Below the pieces are notes generated by a model. It was not told where the DNA came from. It saw only the letters and a program-made list of their open reading frames with translations, and ran no database searches. A stretch of 51,088 nucleotides of DNA, from positions 139,171 through 190,258 of the forward strand of contig CAMYJH010000005.1 in NCBI GenBank assembly GCA_947258715.1, read 5' to 3'. The stretch is from an uncultured Gammaproteobacteria bacterium (GTDB lineage Bacteria > Pseudomonadota > Gammaproteobacteria > HK1). The translations under genes were made by a program, and so were the position numbers. Below, one piece after another: positions 9,601-17,408 of this stretch (position 1 is the stretch's first letter; every line of letters starts with the position of its first letter).

Positions 9601-12600
9601 CGCGCCCGCCGACAACGTCCAGACGTACGGTCCGACCCCGCCGCTTGCCTGCAGCTGTTCACTGACTGCGACGCCCGCGGTCACATCGGTGAGTGACGTG
9701 GTCGAAATAGTCACCCGCGTGAGCTCGGTGCTGACGAGAATTCCGGTGGCGCCCCATTTAAAGCCGACGGTCTTCTGCAACAGACGCAGACGATTCGTAC
9801 CGTCGATCAGATTCGCCTGGGGCAAGGCGATGCTGTCGCCGGCGTTGAGCGCTTCATTCGGACCCGCAGTGAGATAGCCGACGAGCGATCCGTTGAGGTG
9901 CACCGAGATCTCGTCGCCGGCATCGATGTCGAATCCCGTGAGATGCAGCGCCAAAGGCTGAATGGCGCTGTTGAATGTCAGATCGAGACCCAGGGTGTGC
10001 TGGTCGCTGCCGTACTGGTGGCCGTATGCATTGTTGTCGGTCGTTCCCAACGATAGCCCGACTTCGGGACCGAAGACCGGTACGGTGACCGTTGCAGAAG
10101 CGGCCTCTCCAGCTGAGTCGACGACGCGGGCCACAAACTGGAACCGGCCTTCATCTCCCGGCGTTCCGCTCAGGCTGCCGGTACCGTCGAGACTGACGCC
10201 CGGCGGTGGCGCGCCGCTGCTGACACTCCATTGATACGGGGGCGATCCGCCGCTTGCGCTCAAGCTGCTGCTGTACGGCTGACCCATGCGCCCCTCGGGA
10301 AGCGAGCTCGACTCGACCACCAGGGGCGGCGGGGTCATGGTAATGCTGAAGCTCCTTTCGTGGCGCGCACTGGCCGAATCCTCCACCCGAACGGTTACCG
10401 GCTGGCTGACGGCGACGGTGGGAAGGCCCGAAATGTGGCCGCTGGCCGGATCGAGCGTCAGTCCCTGAGGCAAGCTGCCGGCGACCACGGACCAGTTGTA
10501 GGGGGACGTCCCTCCGCTGGCCGCGAGCGTGTGACTGTAGGGCGTGTCTACATTGCCCTGGGGCAAGCGGGCGGTGGTGATGCCGAGGTCGCTCTGCACC
10601 AGTCGAAGGACCAGCCCGGCGTTGGTATCCAGCAGGTAAATGTTTCCGGCTTCGTCGCGGCCGAAGCTTTCCAGAAGCAGCGTGGAGCTCAGCATGACGC
10701 GCTCGCTCCAGCCGCCACTGCCATCGCTGCGCAAGGCAAACACATCGCCGCTGCAGCGATCGCCGTAGAGGTAGGTTCCGATGAGATCGGGCACCTGCAC
10801 GCCTCGGTAGACTTCGCCGCCGGTGATGGCGCAGCCCGCGCCGTGATCGTAGCCGGTGACCGGTAAGGTCAGTCCGTTGCTGTTACAGCTCGGTGCGCCA
10901 AAGCAGTCGAAGCCCTGCATCACGTCCCAACCGTAGTCCTCGCCACCGCCCGTGGGCGCCTGGACGTTGACCTCTTCGAAGGCGTCTTCGCCCCTGTCGG
11001 TAACGAAGAGCTCGCCCGTCGCCGAGTCGAAGGCGATACGGAAAGGATCGCGCAGGCCCAAGGCCCATATCTCCTCCCGCGCGCCGGTGACACCGACGAA
11101 GGGATTGTCCGGCGGCACGGCGTAGCCCCCCGGTCCGCTCACGTCGATTCGCAATACCTTTCCGCCAAGCACACCGAGATCGCCAGCGGTGGCTTCGGGT
11201 GCACCGTCGAGCGCCCCGTCACCGGTCGCGAGGTAAAGGTAGCCGTCCAGCCCGAATGTTAGATGACCCCCCGCATGTCCCCCCGCCGGCAGCGAGACCG
11301 ACAGCAGTACAGTGCCCGTGCCCGGGTCCACCTGGTTGGGGTTGCCGGCAACGGCATAGCGCTCGAGAATCAGGTTGCCGGCGGCGTCGAGGTAGGATAC
11401 GTATACGCGCCCGTTAGCCGCGTGGGCCGGATCGAAGGCCAAACTCAACAGGCGGCCCGAGCCGCCTATGCTCGGAGATAGATCGAGAAACGGCGTCGCC
11501 AATAGGGTTACGCCGTCGTGAATCAGCACCTCGCCGCCTTCGAGCGCCACGAACAGGCGGCCACTGGCGTTGTCGGCGTGGGTGATCCAGACCGGGCGGT
11601 TAAGGCCTGACAGGAAAGGGTCGAGTCCGAGCACGATGTCGTCGAGGCTTCCGTTGGTAAGCAGCTGAAGCGCCGCGTCCACCTGTACGCGCGGCGTAAC
11701 GTCCCCATTGCGCCAGTCGGTGACCGGAATGCCGGTGGCTGTCACTGCGGAAAGAATCTCGCCGGCGGTGGCCTTCGGTGTGGATGAGCGCAACACGCTC
11801 ACGGCGCCGGCAACGTGGGGCGCAGCCATTGAGGTGCCACTTTTGATGTCGTAGCTGCCCGGCACCGGCGCCACCACGCCGGACCCGGGGGCGAGTGAAT
11901 CGAGAAAGGTCGCGCCGTTGGAAAAGTCCGCCACTACATCACCCGAATCCACGGCACCGACGCTGAAGGCGCTCGAGAGACAGGCGGGTGCGGCGATGGC
12001 GTTGGTCTCGTACTCGTTGCCTGAAGCCACCACCACCGGGATGTCCGCGGCCACCAGATTATCGATGGCGGCCTTCAAGGCGGGGAATGCCGCGTCGCAG
12101 GCGGCGGCGCTTGTGTAGGCCTGTCCCCCTAGGCTCATGTTGACGGCGCCAAAGTCGATGCTGGCGCGAATTTGGTAAACCCTTTCCAGGGCGCGGATCA
12201 CATCCGAGGTAAAGGCCGAGAGGCAGGGCGGAAAAAAGCCGCAGTCGATAAGGCCGTCGAGCCGGGAGAACACCTGTACCGCCATGATCTGCGAGCCCGG
12301 CGCGACGCCGGCGTAAAAAGGATCGTCACCGGCCGAGATTCCGGCGACGTGGGTGCCGTGGTCGCAGCCGAGAAGGCCATTGCAGGGTTTGGCGGCGCCC
12401 GGGCCGATCTGACTGTCGTCACCACTGGGGTTGGTGCCCGCGGGACAAAGCGTGGTGGACTGGTCCACCGAGCTGGTCGTCGAGTAACAGGCCTCGGAAA
12501 CAATTCGACCCCGAAAGGCGGGGTGGGTCGCGTCGACGCCGGTGTCGATCACCGCCACCACCTGACCTACCCCGGTGTGCCCGGCCGCCCAGGCGAGATC

Positions 12601-13149
12601 GGCTCCGATTTGGGGCACGCTGACGTCGAGTAGCGGTTGCATCAGCGCATCCTCGTGGATTCTCACGACCTCGGGCGCCCGGGCAATCTGGTTTAGCGCG
12701 GCGGCGGGTGCGCTCACTGCGAGATAGGGGATCTCGGCAAAGCGCACCGCGGAAGAGATGCGGTTCAGGCCAGGTCGGGCGAGGAGACGATCCTGAAGAT
12801 CACGGACCTCGGCACGTCGGCGCGAACGTGACTGTGCGTTACGCGCCTTGCGTCCGGTGAGCCGGGCAAAAGGCTTGTCTGCGGCATCGAGTTCGAGAAT
12901 AAGTCTGACCCGGCCGCGCTGGTTAAGGCGTTGGGAAAGTTTTGAGAAGCTAGAGGCGTCGATCTTGCCGAGCGCGAAGGCCGTCTGCAGGCCGTTGCCG
13001 GGCCCCGGAGAACCGCCCGGGCCCTGGGCCGCGGTTGGCGCCATCCACGCGCCAAGCGCAGTCAGCAGTACCGCGGCCGCCGCCATTCGACGGGACGGAG
13101 AGAACAACAAAGTCGTGGCGCGCGCTGCGCACTCTTGTGATGCACTCAC
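6631..13149 (-). CDS. Giant secreted subtilisin (S8) protease fused to a sorbosone/glucose-dehydrogenase-like propeller and repeated beta modules
   Basis: The GTG at 13149 follows GGAGGAG at ideal spacing, so the upstream in-frame ATG is not the start. The product is 2,172 aa. Order: signal peptide (to about 41); inhibitor-like N-terminal segment; S8 protease with D202 (VIDTGVD), H264 (DHGTHVAG), Asn (VVASGN) and S440 (GTSMAAPHVAG); a six-bladed-type GSDH/sorbosone dehydrogenase region at about 505-870 (GGHAGGHLTFGLDGYLYLAT, ALGLRDPFRIAFD, EDYGWDVMQG); then seven He_PIG-type Ig domains (PYxWSxxxGxLPxGLxL, SGTP) and six copies of an unnamed module of about 110 residues (GAYGYNYGSN, GYDIDWNDE, ELNGxxIGYL, GRNEVVFRQ, WTWGVTGL). 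The last five He_PIG+module pairs are a tandem array. The C-terminus is itself a module, with no visible sorting signal. It is presumably extracellular or surface-bound; the substrate is unknown. Confidence 0.92.
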   Translation of the reverse strand: MSASQECAARATTLLFSPSRRMAAAAVLLTALGAWMAPTAAQGPGGSPGPGNGLQTAFALGKIDASSFSKLSQRLNQRGRVRLILELDAADKPFARLTGRKARNAQSRSRRRAEVRDLQDRLLARPGLNRISSAVRFAEIPYLAVSAPAAALNQIARAPEVVRIHEDALMQPLLDVSVPQIGADLAWAAGHTGVGQVVAVIDTGVDATHPAFRGRIVSEACYSTTSSVDQSTTLCPAGTNPSGDDSQIGPGAAKPCNGLLGCDHGTHVAGISAGDDPFYAGVAPGSQIMAVQVFSRLDGLIDCGFFPPCLSAFTSDVIRALERVYQIRASIDFGAVNMSLGGQAYTSAAACDAAFPALKAAIDNLVAADIPVVVASGNEYETNAIAAPACLSSAFSVGAVDSGDVVADFSNGATFLDSLAPGSGVVAPVPGSYDIKSGTSMAAPHVAGAVSVLRSSTPKATAGEILSAVTATGIPVTDWRNGDVTPRVQVDAALQLLTNGSLDDIVLGLDPFLSGLNRPVWITHADNASGRLFVALEGGEVLIHDGVTLLATPFLDLSPSIGGSGRLLSLAFDPAHAANGRVYVSYLDAAGNLILERYAVAGNPNQVDPGTGTVLLSVSLPAGGHAGGHLTFGLDGYLYLATGDGALDGAPEATAGDLGVLGGKVLRIDVSGPGGYAVPPDNPFVGVTGAREEIWALGLRDPFRIAFDSATGELFVTDRGEDAFEEVNVQAPTGGGEDYGWDVMQGFDCFGAPSCNSNGLTLPVTGYDHGAGCAITGGEVYRGVQVPDLIGTYLYGDRCSGDVFALRSDGSGGWSERVMLSSTLLLESFGRDEAGNIYLLDTNAGLVLRLVQSDLGITTARLPQGNVDTPYSHTLAASGGTSPYNWSVVAGSLPQGLTLDPASGHISGLPTVAVSQPVTVRVEDSASARHERSFSITMTPPPLVVESSSLPEGRMGQPYSSSLSASGGSPPYQWSVSSGAPPPGVSLDGTGSLSGTPGDEGRFQFVARVVDSAGEAASATVTVPVFGPEVGLSLGTTDNNAYGHQYGSDQHTLGLDLTFNSAIQPLALHLTGFDIDAGDEISVHLNGSLVGYLTAGPNEALNAGDSIALPQANLIDGTNRLRLLQKTVGFKWGATGILVSTELTRVTISTTSLTDVTAGVAVSEQLQASGGVGPYVWTLSAGALPPGLSLSASGLISGTPTSQGAYNFSVQATDGQNMGASADLSLRVVGLSGEIEVQLTPGVTDPGAYGNNYGSNANALTLVAVWQSTGNDVALYVTGYDIDWNDEVSVELNGAPIGYLSPGPDNGLNSGDVFNIAASSQLAGRNEVIFRQRVAGWTWGVTGLRLEEQLVPLNVSPTTLADATAGTPYSAQLQADGVGPYNWSLSAGALPANLSLATNGTISGTTSDQGQHTSTVDVSDSRGATGSAQVTMRVVGLSGEIEIQLTPGTTDTGAYGYNYGSNEHQDSLVVTWQYTGDDVVLNVTGYDIDWNDEISLELNGSLIGYLTAGPNNGLNAGDAFPIAASSQLQGRNEVVFRQRVSGWTWGVTGLRLEAQSLPLQVTTTTLPDATDGVSYSEQLNAIGGTGSYTWSLSGGTLPSGLTLSNSGILSGTTSEQGDFSFTVEVTDAQGTTDSQLFALRVVGLSGEIEVQLTPGVTDNGAYGYNYGSNEHPLTLVATWQGTGGDVALHVIGYDIDWNDEISVELNGAPIGYLSPGPNNGLNASDVFQIAAANQLPGRNEVVFRQSVSGWTWGVTGLLISASTTPVTISTSSLPDVLEGASVSEQLQASGGIGPYTWSVPPGVLPPGLTLSVDGLLSGTASAQGAFTFTVEVTDSQGLKDSAAITMRVVGPTGTIEVTLTPGVTDPGAYGYNYGSSDHDTMLMVSWQDTGSDVTLQVTGYDIDWPDEVAVELNGTLIGYLSVGPDNGLNSGDVFLINAATQLPGRNEVVFRQRVFGWTWGVTGLRLDDQPLITSPPLADATVDDPYSVQLDASGGVGPYAWALISGTLPPGMGLSGDGLFSGTPTAQGVYPFTVEVTDSRGVSATEDLTLRVVGLSGTVEVELTLGITDPGAYGHNYGSNANQTTLVVIWQNTGSDVSLHVTGYDIDFADEVSVELNGVTIGYLRVGPNNNLNAGDVFPIPAASQLPGRNEVVFRQRVVGWTWGVRGLLLTP
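6650..9770. repeat. Tandem array of about 615-bp units inside the giant protease gene
   Basis: The block around GCCCCAGGTCCAGCCG recurs near 6658, 7270, 7891, 8512 and 9130, with a more diverged copy near 9749. Spacing is 612-621 bp, one He_PIG plus one GYDIDW module per unit. The spread of differences suggests old duplications with some homogenisation. Such arrays are prone to assembly collapse. Confidence 0.85.
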
Positions 13150-13717
13150 GGGACTCCTCCGGTACGACGGCCCCAATCGCGTACGTTACCGCAGTTCCGC
13201 CGGGTGCTGGCCAGGAACCAGTCGGCAGAATGGGGTTTTGGTATCAGTTTTGCGGGGTTCGAGCGGCGACTTAGGGCCAGAGCGAGTCCTCGTCCTGGGG
13301 TGTAACAGTCCCGCTCCCCCAGAACGCCGCTTAGACGTTCAGGATTCGAACACGCTTGCGCGCGCAATCGGGCAGGATCGGTCGCTTTCATTTTTGTCTC
13401 GCAATGGCGTCGCTATTGCGATTTGAGTTCGGCGCGTCCCGCCAGGGGAGTGGAGGCCCCCATTCGTGGTGGGACACGCTGCCGCCCGTTGACGCTCACA
13501 CCTTAATAAAAACAGAGTCCATAGACAAATTCAGCCAATAGACAGTCTTGTCCTGCGCCAAGGATCAGCGGACTTTTGAAACACCGCAAACGCGGACCGC
13601 GGCCGCGGTGATGAATCTCGATTTGCCCTTGCTCGTTGGGCTAACTTTAATTTCCAGGTGAAGCTCTAGTGCCCCGGCTGTTTTGAATCACGCGTTGACC
13701 GAACTCAAACTGCAAGC
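13150..13717. other. Intergenic region, divergent promoters expected
   Basis: 568 bp lie between the divergent giant protease and mtgA. Short reading frames on both strands have no recognisable similarity. No clear promoter, terminator or RNA gene was identified. The only signal I trust is the GGAGGAG ribosome site of the protease gene at about 13154-13160. Confidence 0.5.
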
Positions 13718-14422
13718 ATGGGAAGACGCAACAAGAAAAGATCATTGAAGCGGCGCATCGCGGGTGTCCTCGTCTGGTGTTTGCTGATTGTGATTTCGGT
13801 GCCCGTTGGACTGGCTGTCGCCTACCGCTATGTTCCGCCGCCGCTCACGCCGTTGATGGTAATAAGGCTGTTCCAAGGAGAAGGCATCAACAAGGACTGG
13901 GTGCCGCTCAACAGCATGTCCCCCCACGTCACCAGATCGGTCATGGCGCTGGAAGACACGGCCTTTTGCGGTCACTCGGGTTTTGACTGGGGTGAAGTCG
14001 CCAGCGCCGTGGAGGATCGTCTCAAGGGCGAGCCTCTCCGGGGTGCGAGCACGATTTCCATGCAGACCGCCAAGAATCTGTTCCTTTGGCCGGATCGCCA
14101 CGTCACGCGTAAGGTTCTGGAGGCACCCCTGACCGTGCTCATCGAGACGCTCTGGGACAAGCGGCGGATCCTGGAGGTGTATCTGAACGTTATTGAATGG
14201 GGGCCGGGGATTTACGGCGTCGAAGCGGCATCGCAGACCTATTTCGGCAAGTCCGCCTCGCGTCTCGGCCGGCGCGAGGCGGCGCTGCTTGCGGCCGTGC
14301 TGCCGAACCCGAGGCGCTGGTCAGCGGCGCGGCCGACGGACTATATCGAGAAACGGGCACGCACTGCGCTGACGCGGTTCCACATCATCGACGTGGGCTG
14401 CATCCGATACCGTGAACGATGA
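13718..14422 (+). CDS. mtgA: Monofunctional biosynthetic peptidoglycan transglycosylase
   Basis: The 234-aa product has a basic N-terminus, one membrane helix (about 14-36) and a GT51 transglycosylase domain. The catalytic motif region reads LEDTAFCGHSGFDW, with E79 the expected catalytic glutamate. The second motif GASTISMQTAKNLFLW and the KRRILEVYLNVIEWGPGIYG block follow, all diagnostic of MtgA. It polymerises glycan strands from lipid II at the periplasmic face of the inner membrane and lacks a transpeptidase domain. Length is normal. It stands alone, divergent from the giant protease gene. Confidence 0.95.
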   Translation: MGRRNKKRSLKRRIAGVLVWCLLIVISVPVGLAVAYRYVPPPLTPLMVIRLFQGEGINKDWVPLNSMSPHVTRSVMALEDTAFCGHSGFDWGEVASAVEDRLKGEPLRGASTISMQTAKNLFLWPDRHVTRKVLEAPLTVLIETLWDKRRILEVYLNVIEWGPGIYGVEAASQTYFGKSASRLGRREAALLAAVLPNPRRWSAARPTDYIEKRARTALTRFHIIDVGCIRYRER

Positions 14423-14597
14423 TTCGACTCCCGACCCGGAAGCCGTTGACCTCTGAGTTTAGATGAAGACAGTCAACAGCTTGGAGCAAGGATGCGGCAA
14501 GGCCGTCTGGCCGGTATGAACGGAGAGTGCGCGATTAGACCGGACCAATGCAGGCGTACTTCGTCGCCGAAGCGTGAACTCGCCCCCGGCTGGTTTG

Positions 14598-15545
14598 CTA
14601 CCCAGATTCACTGATACACCGATACACCAACACTCCATGCGGGTTCACGTCCGGCGTGCCCCCGAGACAGATCTGACCGCTCCCATCCAGCGCCAGTCGC
14701 TCGCGTTTCAGCGTAATTCTTTTGCTGCCGTCCTGAATCACCAATGTTCCGTTTATGCTGACGTCGGTGATGAAACACCGTCCGCCGCGAAAATTCATCT
14801 CGGCGTGCATGCGTGAAGTGAGGTCCGACGGCACCACAACGTCGTTGCTCTTGATGCGGCCCAGCTTGAGAGAACGATTTTCGCCGTTCACTTCGAATTC
14901 CCGATCCTTGTAGGACAAGACGAGGCGCGAATAGCCCGGCTTTTGAATCGGGGGTTTGAAGTGCGCCTCCTGGGTAATGCTCATGTCGTCGTAGATGAGC
15001 TCGAAGACGTCAACGGTCCCCCCGTACCCAGTCAAATAAATCTGGTCGAAGTGTCTAGCGCCGATCCGGAGAGCCTTAGGCACGGCGTCAAGAGTCGCCT
15101 GGGAGGTCAATACCTGGTCCGGCTTGGCTCTCTGGGTAATTTCCTGAGCGATGACCGCGGCTTCTCCCTGAATCGCGCCCTCGCTTTCGAAAGTTGCTCC
15201 GAAATGAAGGCCGACCTTTATTCGCAGCGGTCCGGTTGAAAATCGCCCCTCTTCTCCGGCCTGTTGAATCGTAATCTGCATGTCGGTGCCCGCCACCATT
15301 GCCTTACCAGGGTCGTGGAAGATGCACTGAATCTCGTCCCCGATGAACTTGACCACGCGTCCACCACAGTACTCGACGACCTCAGCCAGCAGGTTGAGGC
15401 AGGTGGTGATGGCCTCCTGGGCGACGGCATCGCCGAATTTCTCGTAAAGGCGCGTGCTGCCGGAAATGTCGGCATACAGCACCGCGACCGGCGTCGACGA
15501 CGTGGGGCGCGTCTGGACATTCGTGGTGCTCATGGTAACTAGCAT
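14598..15545 (-). CDS. Class III nucleotide cyclase domain fused to a C-terminal FHA domain
   Basis: Start taken at the ATG at 15545 (GGGAAG upstream); a second ATG four codons on (15533) is equally possible. The N-terminal half is an adenylate/guanylate cyclase catalytic domain: the metal-binding Asp in LYADISGSTRLYEKFGD, the second in KFIGDEIQ, and the GLHFGA segment. The C-terminal half (about 215-310) is a forkhead-associated domain (LKLGRIKSNDVVVPSDLTSR, MHAEM, DVSINGTL), which binds phosphothreonine peptides. There is no membrane segment, so it is cytoplasmic. This points to a cyclase controlled by Ser/Thr phosphorylation, though no kinase is encoded nearby. The substrate-specifying residues are not classical, so cAMP production is not assured. 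Confidence 0.88.
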   Translation of the reverse strand: MLVTMSTTNVQTRPTSSTPVAVLYADISGSTRLYEKFGDAVAQEAITTCLNLLAEVVEYCGGRVVKFIGDEIQCIFHDPGKAMVAGTDMQITIQQAGEEGRFSTGPLRIKVGLHFGATFESEGAIQGEAAVIAQEITQRAKPDQVLTSQATLDAVPKALRIGARHFDQIYLTGYGGTVDVFELIYDDMSITQEAHFKPPIQKPGYSRLVLSYKDREFEVNGENRSLKLGRIKSNDVVVPSDLTSRMHAEMNFRGGRCFITDVSINGTLVIQDGSKRITLKRERLALDGSGQICLGGTPDVNPHGVLVYRCISESG

Positions 15546-16161
15546 AGCCGCTTCCCGGCCGAGTTGGCGTGCCGGTCGGAGCGGGAGACGGGCCTGATTT
15601 CCTCGGAGTATTTCCGCTGCGCGGCCCATAGGCGGATGCCGGGGTTGAATCAGCCCGCTGCCTCCCCCTCGCTCCAATCTCGAACCCGTCCGTCGGGCTA
15701 ACGAGGGCCAGCTTCAAAGCGGCCGCCGGTGGCTCAGGGCCTAGACTGAGAATCGAACCAAGATCTGCTCCCTTTCCTCGGCCTAGAAGCGGTCGCGGTC
15801 CAGCCATAGCTCGAGGGCTCGCTCCAGGACTTAGCTCGAATCCATTATGTGGAAAGAAATTTCCCTAACCTGGAACGTCGGCGTAGACGCCAAATGCAAT
15901 GCTTGCGTTGTCTTGAGCAAAGAAAGGCGGGGCGACGCGCGAAATGCGAGAGTAGGCTTTTTAAGCCAGATCCCCGAATCCAGGTTCAGTCAAAGGAAAC
16001 GCAAAGCCCAACTGGTGAAGCGCAGGACCGCTTCGGCACCGCGAAAGGCTAAATCCAGTTAGAACACTTCATCGGAGAACTTCCCAATGAGAAAAGCATC
16101 AACGCGCGCAAAAAACTGAGAATTAAAACGGACTCGATTATCGGCTGTGATTCAAAAATAT
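15546..16161. other. Intergenic region without a supported gene
   Basis: Short, highly charged reading frames on the plus strand (around 15847-16062) have no recognisable domain and no convincing ribosome site. I see no RNA gene. The only structured element is the terminator-like hairpin that follows at 16162-16203. Confidence 0.45.
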
Positions 16162-16203
16162 CCCAAGGTTCTGGGCAGCGTCACCGCTGCAGGTTGCCTT
16201 GGG
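16162..16203 (-). terminator. Intrinsic terminator with two-part stem (minus strand)
   Basis: CCCAAGG (16162-16168) pairs with CCTTGGG (16197-16203), and GCAGCG pairs with CGCTGC inside. On the minus strand the hairpin is followed by ATATTTTT. It sits about 60 bp after the end of the hydroxylase gene, which it should terminate. Confidence 0.6.
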
Positions 16204-16265
16204 TAATGAATCGAAATTTCAGTCTGCTCGGACGTGAGGCGGGAAAGAAACAGAGAGTGCTTCGA

Positions 16266-16937
16266 CTATGCGTCGGCCCACATTCGTAGCAGGTTGGAAT
16301 ATATCTTGAAGGCAAGGTCGGTATTTTCATCGTTTGGATTGGATGCGTTAAGCGAGTTTTTCAACACGTCCAAATCGGCAAGCAGTTCGCGTCGCATAGG
16401 ATCCCTGACGTGGCTCTGTACCCACGTGACTGCGGCGAGACGCTCACCGGATGTTACTGGGTTGACTCGATGAAGTGTCGATGCGGGATAGACAACGCCA
16501 TCCCCCCGGGGAAGCTTGACTGCAATATGACCCATGGAAGTTCCGACCATAAGCTCTCCGCCTTCATAAGATTCCTGTTCGCTTAAGAACACGGTTACAG
16601 CGAGGTCGGTGCGGGCACGGGGTGCGTTGCCCATTAATGCGTCGTCAACGTGCGCGCCGTAGGACATTCCAGGCTTGTAACGACTTATGAGTGGGGGTCG
16701 TATCGTTCGCGGAATCGCGACGCGTTGAAACAATGCGTTGCGCTTCAAGCCGTTTCGGACGAGTTTGTTGATCTCTTTCTTCGCGGGATCAGCCGTCTTG
16801 AGCTGGAGGTTTTCCTTGACCCGTTTCGCACGGAATCCCGCCGTGGCTCGCCCATCCTCGAATTCCGCTTCCTGCAAACACTCATCTATACGCTCCAGCT
16901 CTGATGAGTTGAGGATTTCCGATATGCAAGTCAGCAT
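16266..16937 (-). CDS. PKHD-type Fe(II)/2-oxoglutarate-dependent hydroxylase (PiuC/YbiX-like)
   Basis: Start chosen at MLTCISEILNSSEL (16937), matching the usual N-terminus of the family. The longer in-frame extension would overlap the lipoprotein gene upstream. The 223-aa protein has the double-stranded beta-helix iron motif: H96xD98 in YGAHVDDAL, the distal H156 in PASTLHRVNP, and R166 (GERLAAVTW) for 2-oxoglutarate. It also has a C-terminal helical part. Family members are linked to iron uptake and peptide or siderophore modification. The substrate here is unknown. It starts 4 nt after the lipoprotein stop, so the two are co-transcribed. Confidence 0.9.
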   Translation of the reverse strand: MLTCISEILNSSELERIDECLQEAEFEDGRATAGFRAKRVKENLQLKTADPAKKEINKLVRNGLKRNALFQRVAIPRTIRPPLISRYKPGMSYGAHVDDALMGNAPRARTDLAVTVFLSEQESYEGGELMVGTSMGHIAVKLPRGDGVVYPASTLHRVNPVTSGERLAAVTWVQSHVRDPMRRELLADLDVLKNSLNASNPNDENTDLAFKIYSNLLRMWADA

Positions 16938-16941
16938 GGCG

Positions 16942-17313
16942 TCACTTCGCCGCGACGGGTTTCCATCGACCATCCGAATCGCGGCACGCCGTGTCCGTAT
17001 AGCGTTCCGTTCGATTATCGATCGTAATTGTCTCCTCATATACGCGGCAGTAAAAGCCGGACTTCGACTTGAAAGTGCTGAGCGGGGTCACGGTACCCGA
17101 GTGACCGCTGGCCGCATTTTTCCACGATGAACGCATCCCGCTGAAGGTGTTCTCGAGCGCGATTTGAACGCTCTGATTAGCGCTCCTTACGTCTTCGAGT
17201 GTCATTCTCGTGTATAGCGGTGCCGGGTCTGCATTCCGTATTTGGCCAACGGTAGTGCAGCCAAGCGGCGCCAAAAGGCCCGACAATAAACTCACTCTGG
17301 CGATAAGCCGCAA
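16942..17313 (-). CDS. Small lipoprotein with a domain shared with the nearby anti-sigma factor
   Basis: Translation begins at a TTG (17313) preceded by AAGGAG at good spacing. A 19-residue signal ends in a lipobox (APLGC), so C19 should be lipidated. The C-terminal 60 residues match the pattern SWxNxxSGxxGTxxP, then GxYCRxxEExITID, then ACRxxDGxWK. The same pattern ends the anti-sigma factor at 19152-19787. It resembles the RT0821/17-kDa surface-antigen type domain. Two conserved cysteines could form a disulfide. It is the first gene of a pair with the hydroxylase and sits just after the Hint-gene terminator. I infer an envelope role linked to the ECF regulon. Confidence 0.8.
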   Translation of the reverse strand: MRLIARVSLLSGLLAPLGCTTVGQIRNADPAPLYTRMTLEDVRSANQSVQIALENTFSGMRSSWKNAASGHSGTVTPLSTFKSKSGFYCRVYEETITIDNRTERYTDTACRDSDGRWKPVAAK

Positions 17314-17344
17314 GCCTTGATCTCCTTGCGTATTTTTCGTTCAC

Positions 17345-17375
17345 AAAAAAAGATTGAAGCGCCGAGCGGCGCTTC
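17345..17375 (-). terminator. Intrinsic terminator after the Hint gene
   Basis: GAAGCGCC-GAGC-GGCGCTTC (17356-17375) is followed on the minus strand by AATC and seven Ts. It lies about 35 bp past the stop at 17409, which ends the Gly/Glu reading frame, and about 200 bp past the stop of the Arg frame at 17578. This supports 17409 as the ancestral gene end. Confidence 0.8.
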
Positions 17376-17408
17376 GACCCCAGTATTAGATAGAGAAAAA
17401 GTCCTTTA

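Noticed and set aside
13325..13350. tRNA T-loop-like GTTCGAATCC on the minus strand
   Set aside because: No acceptor stem, anticodon arm or CCA end can be built around it.
15847..16062. Charged 67-71-residue plus-strand frames
   Set aside because: Two overlapping frames compete, neither with a ribosome site or known domain.
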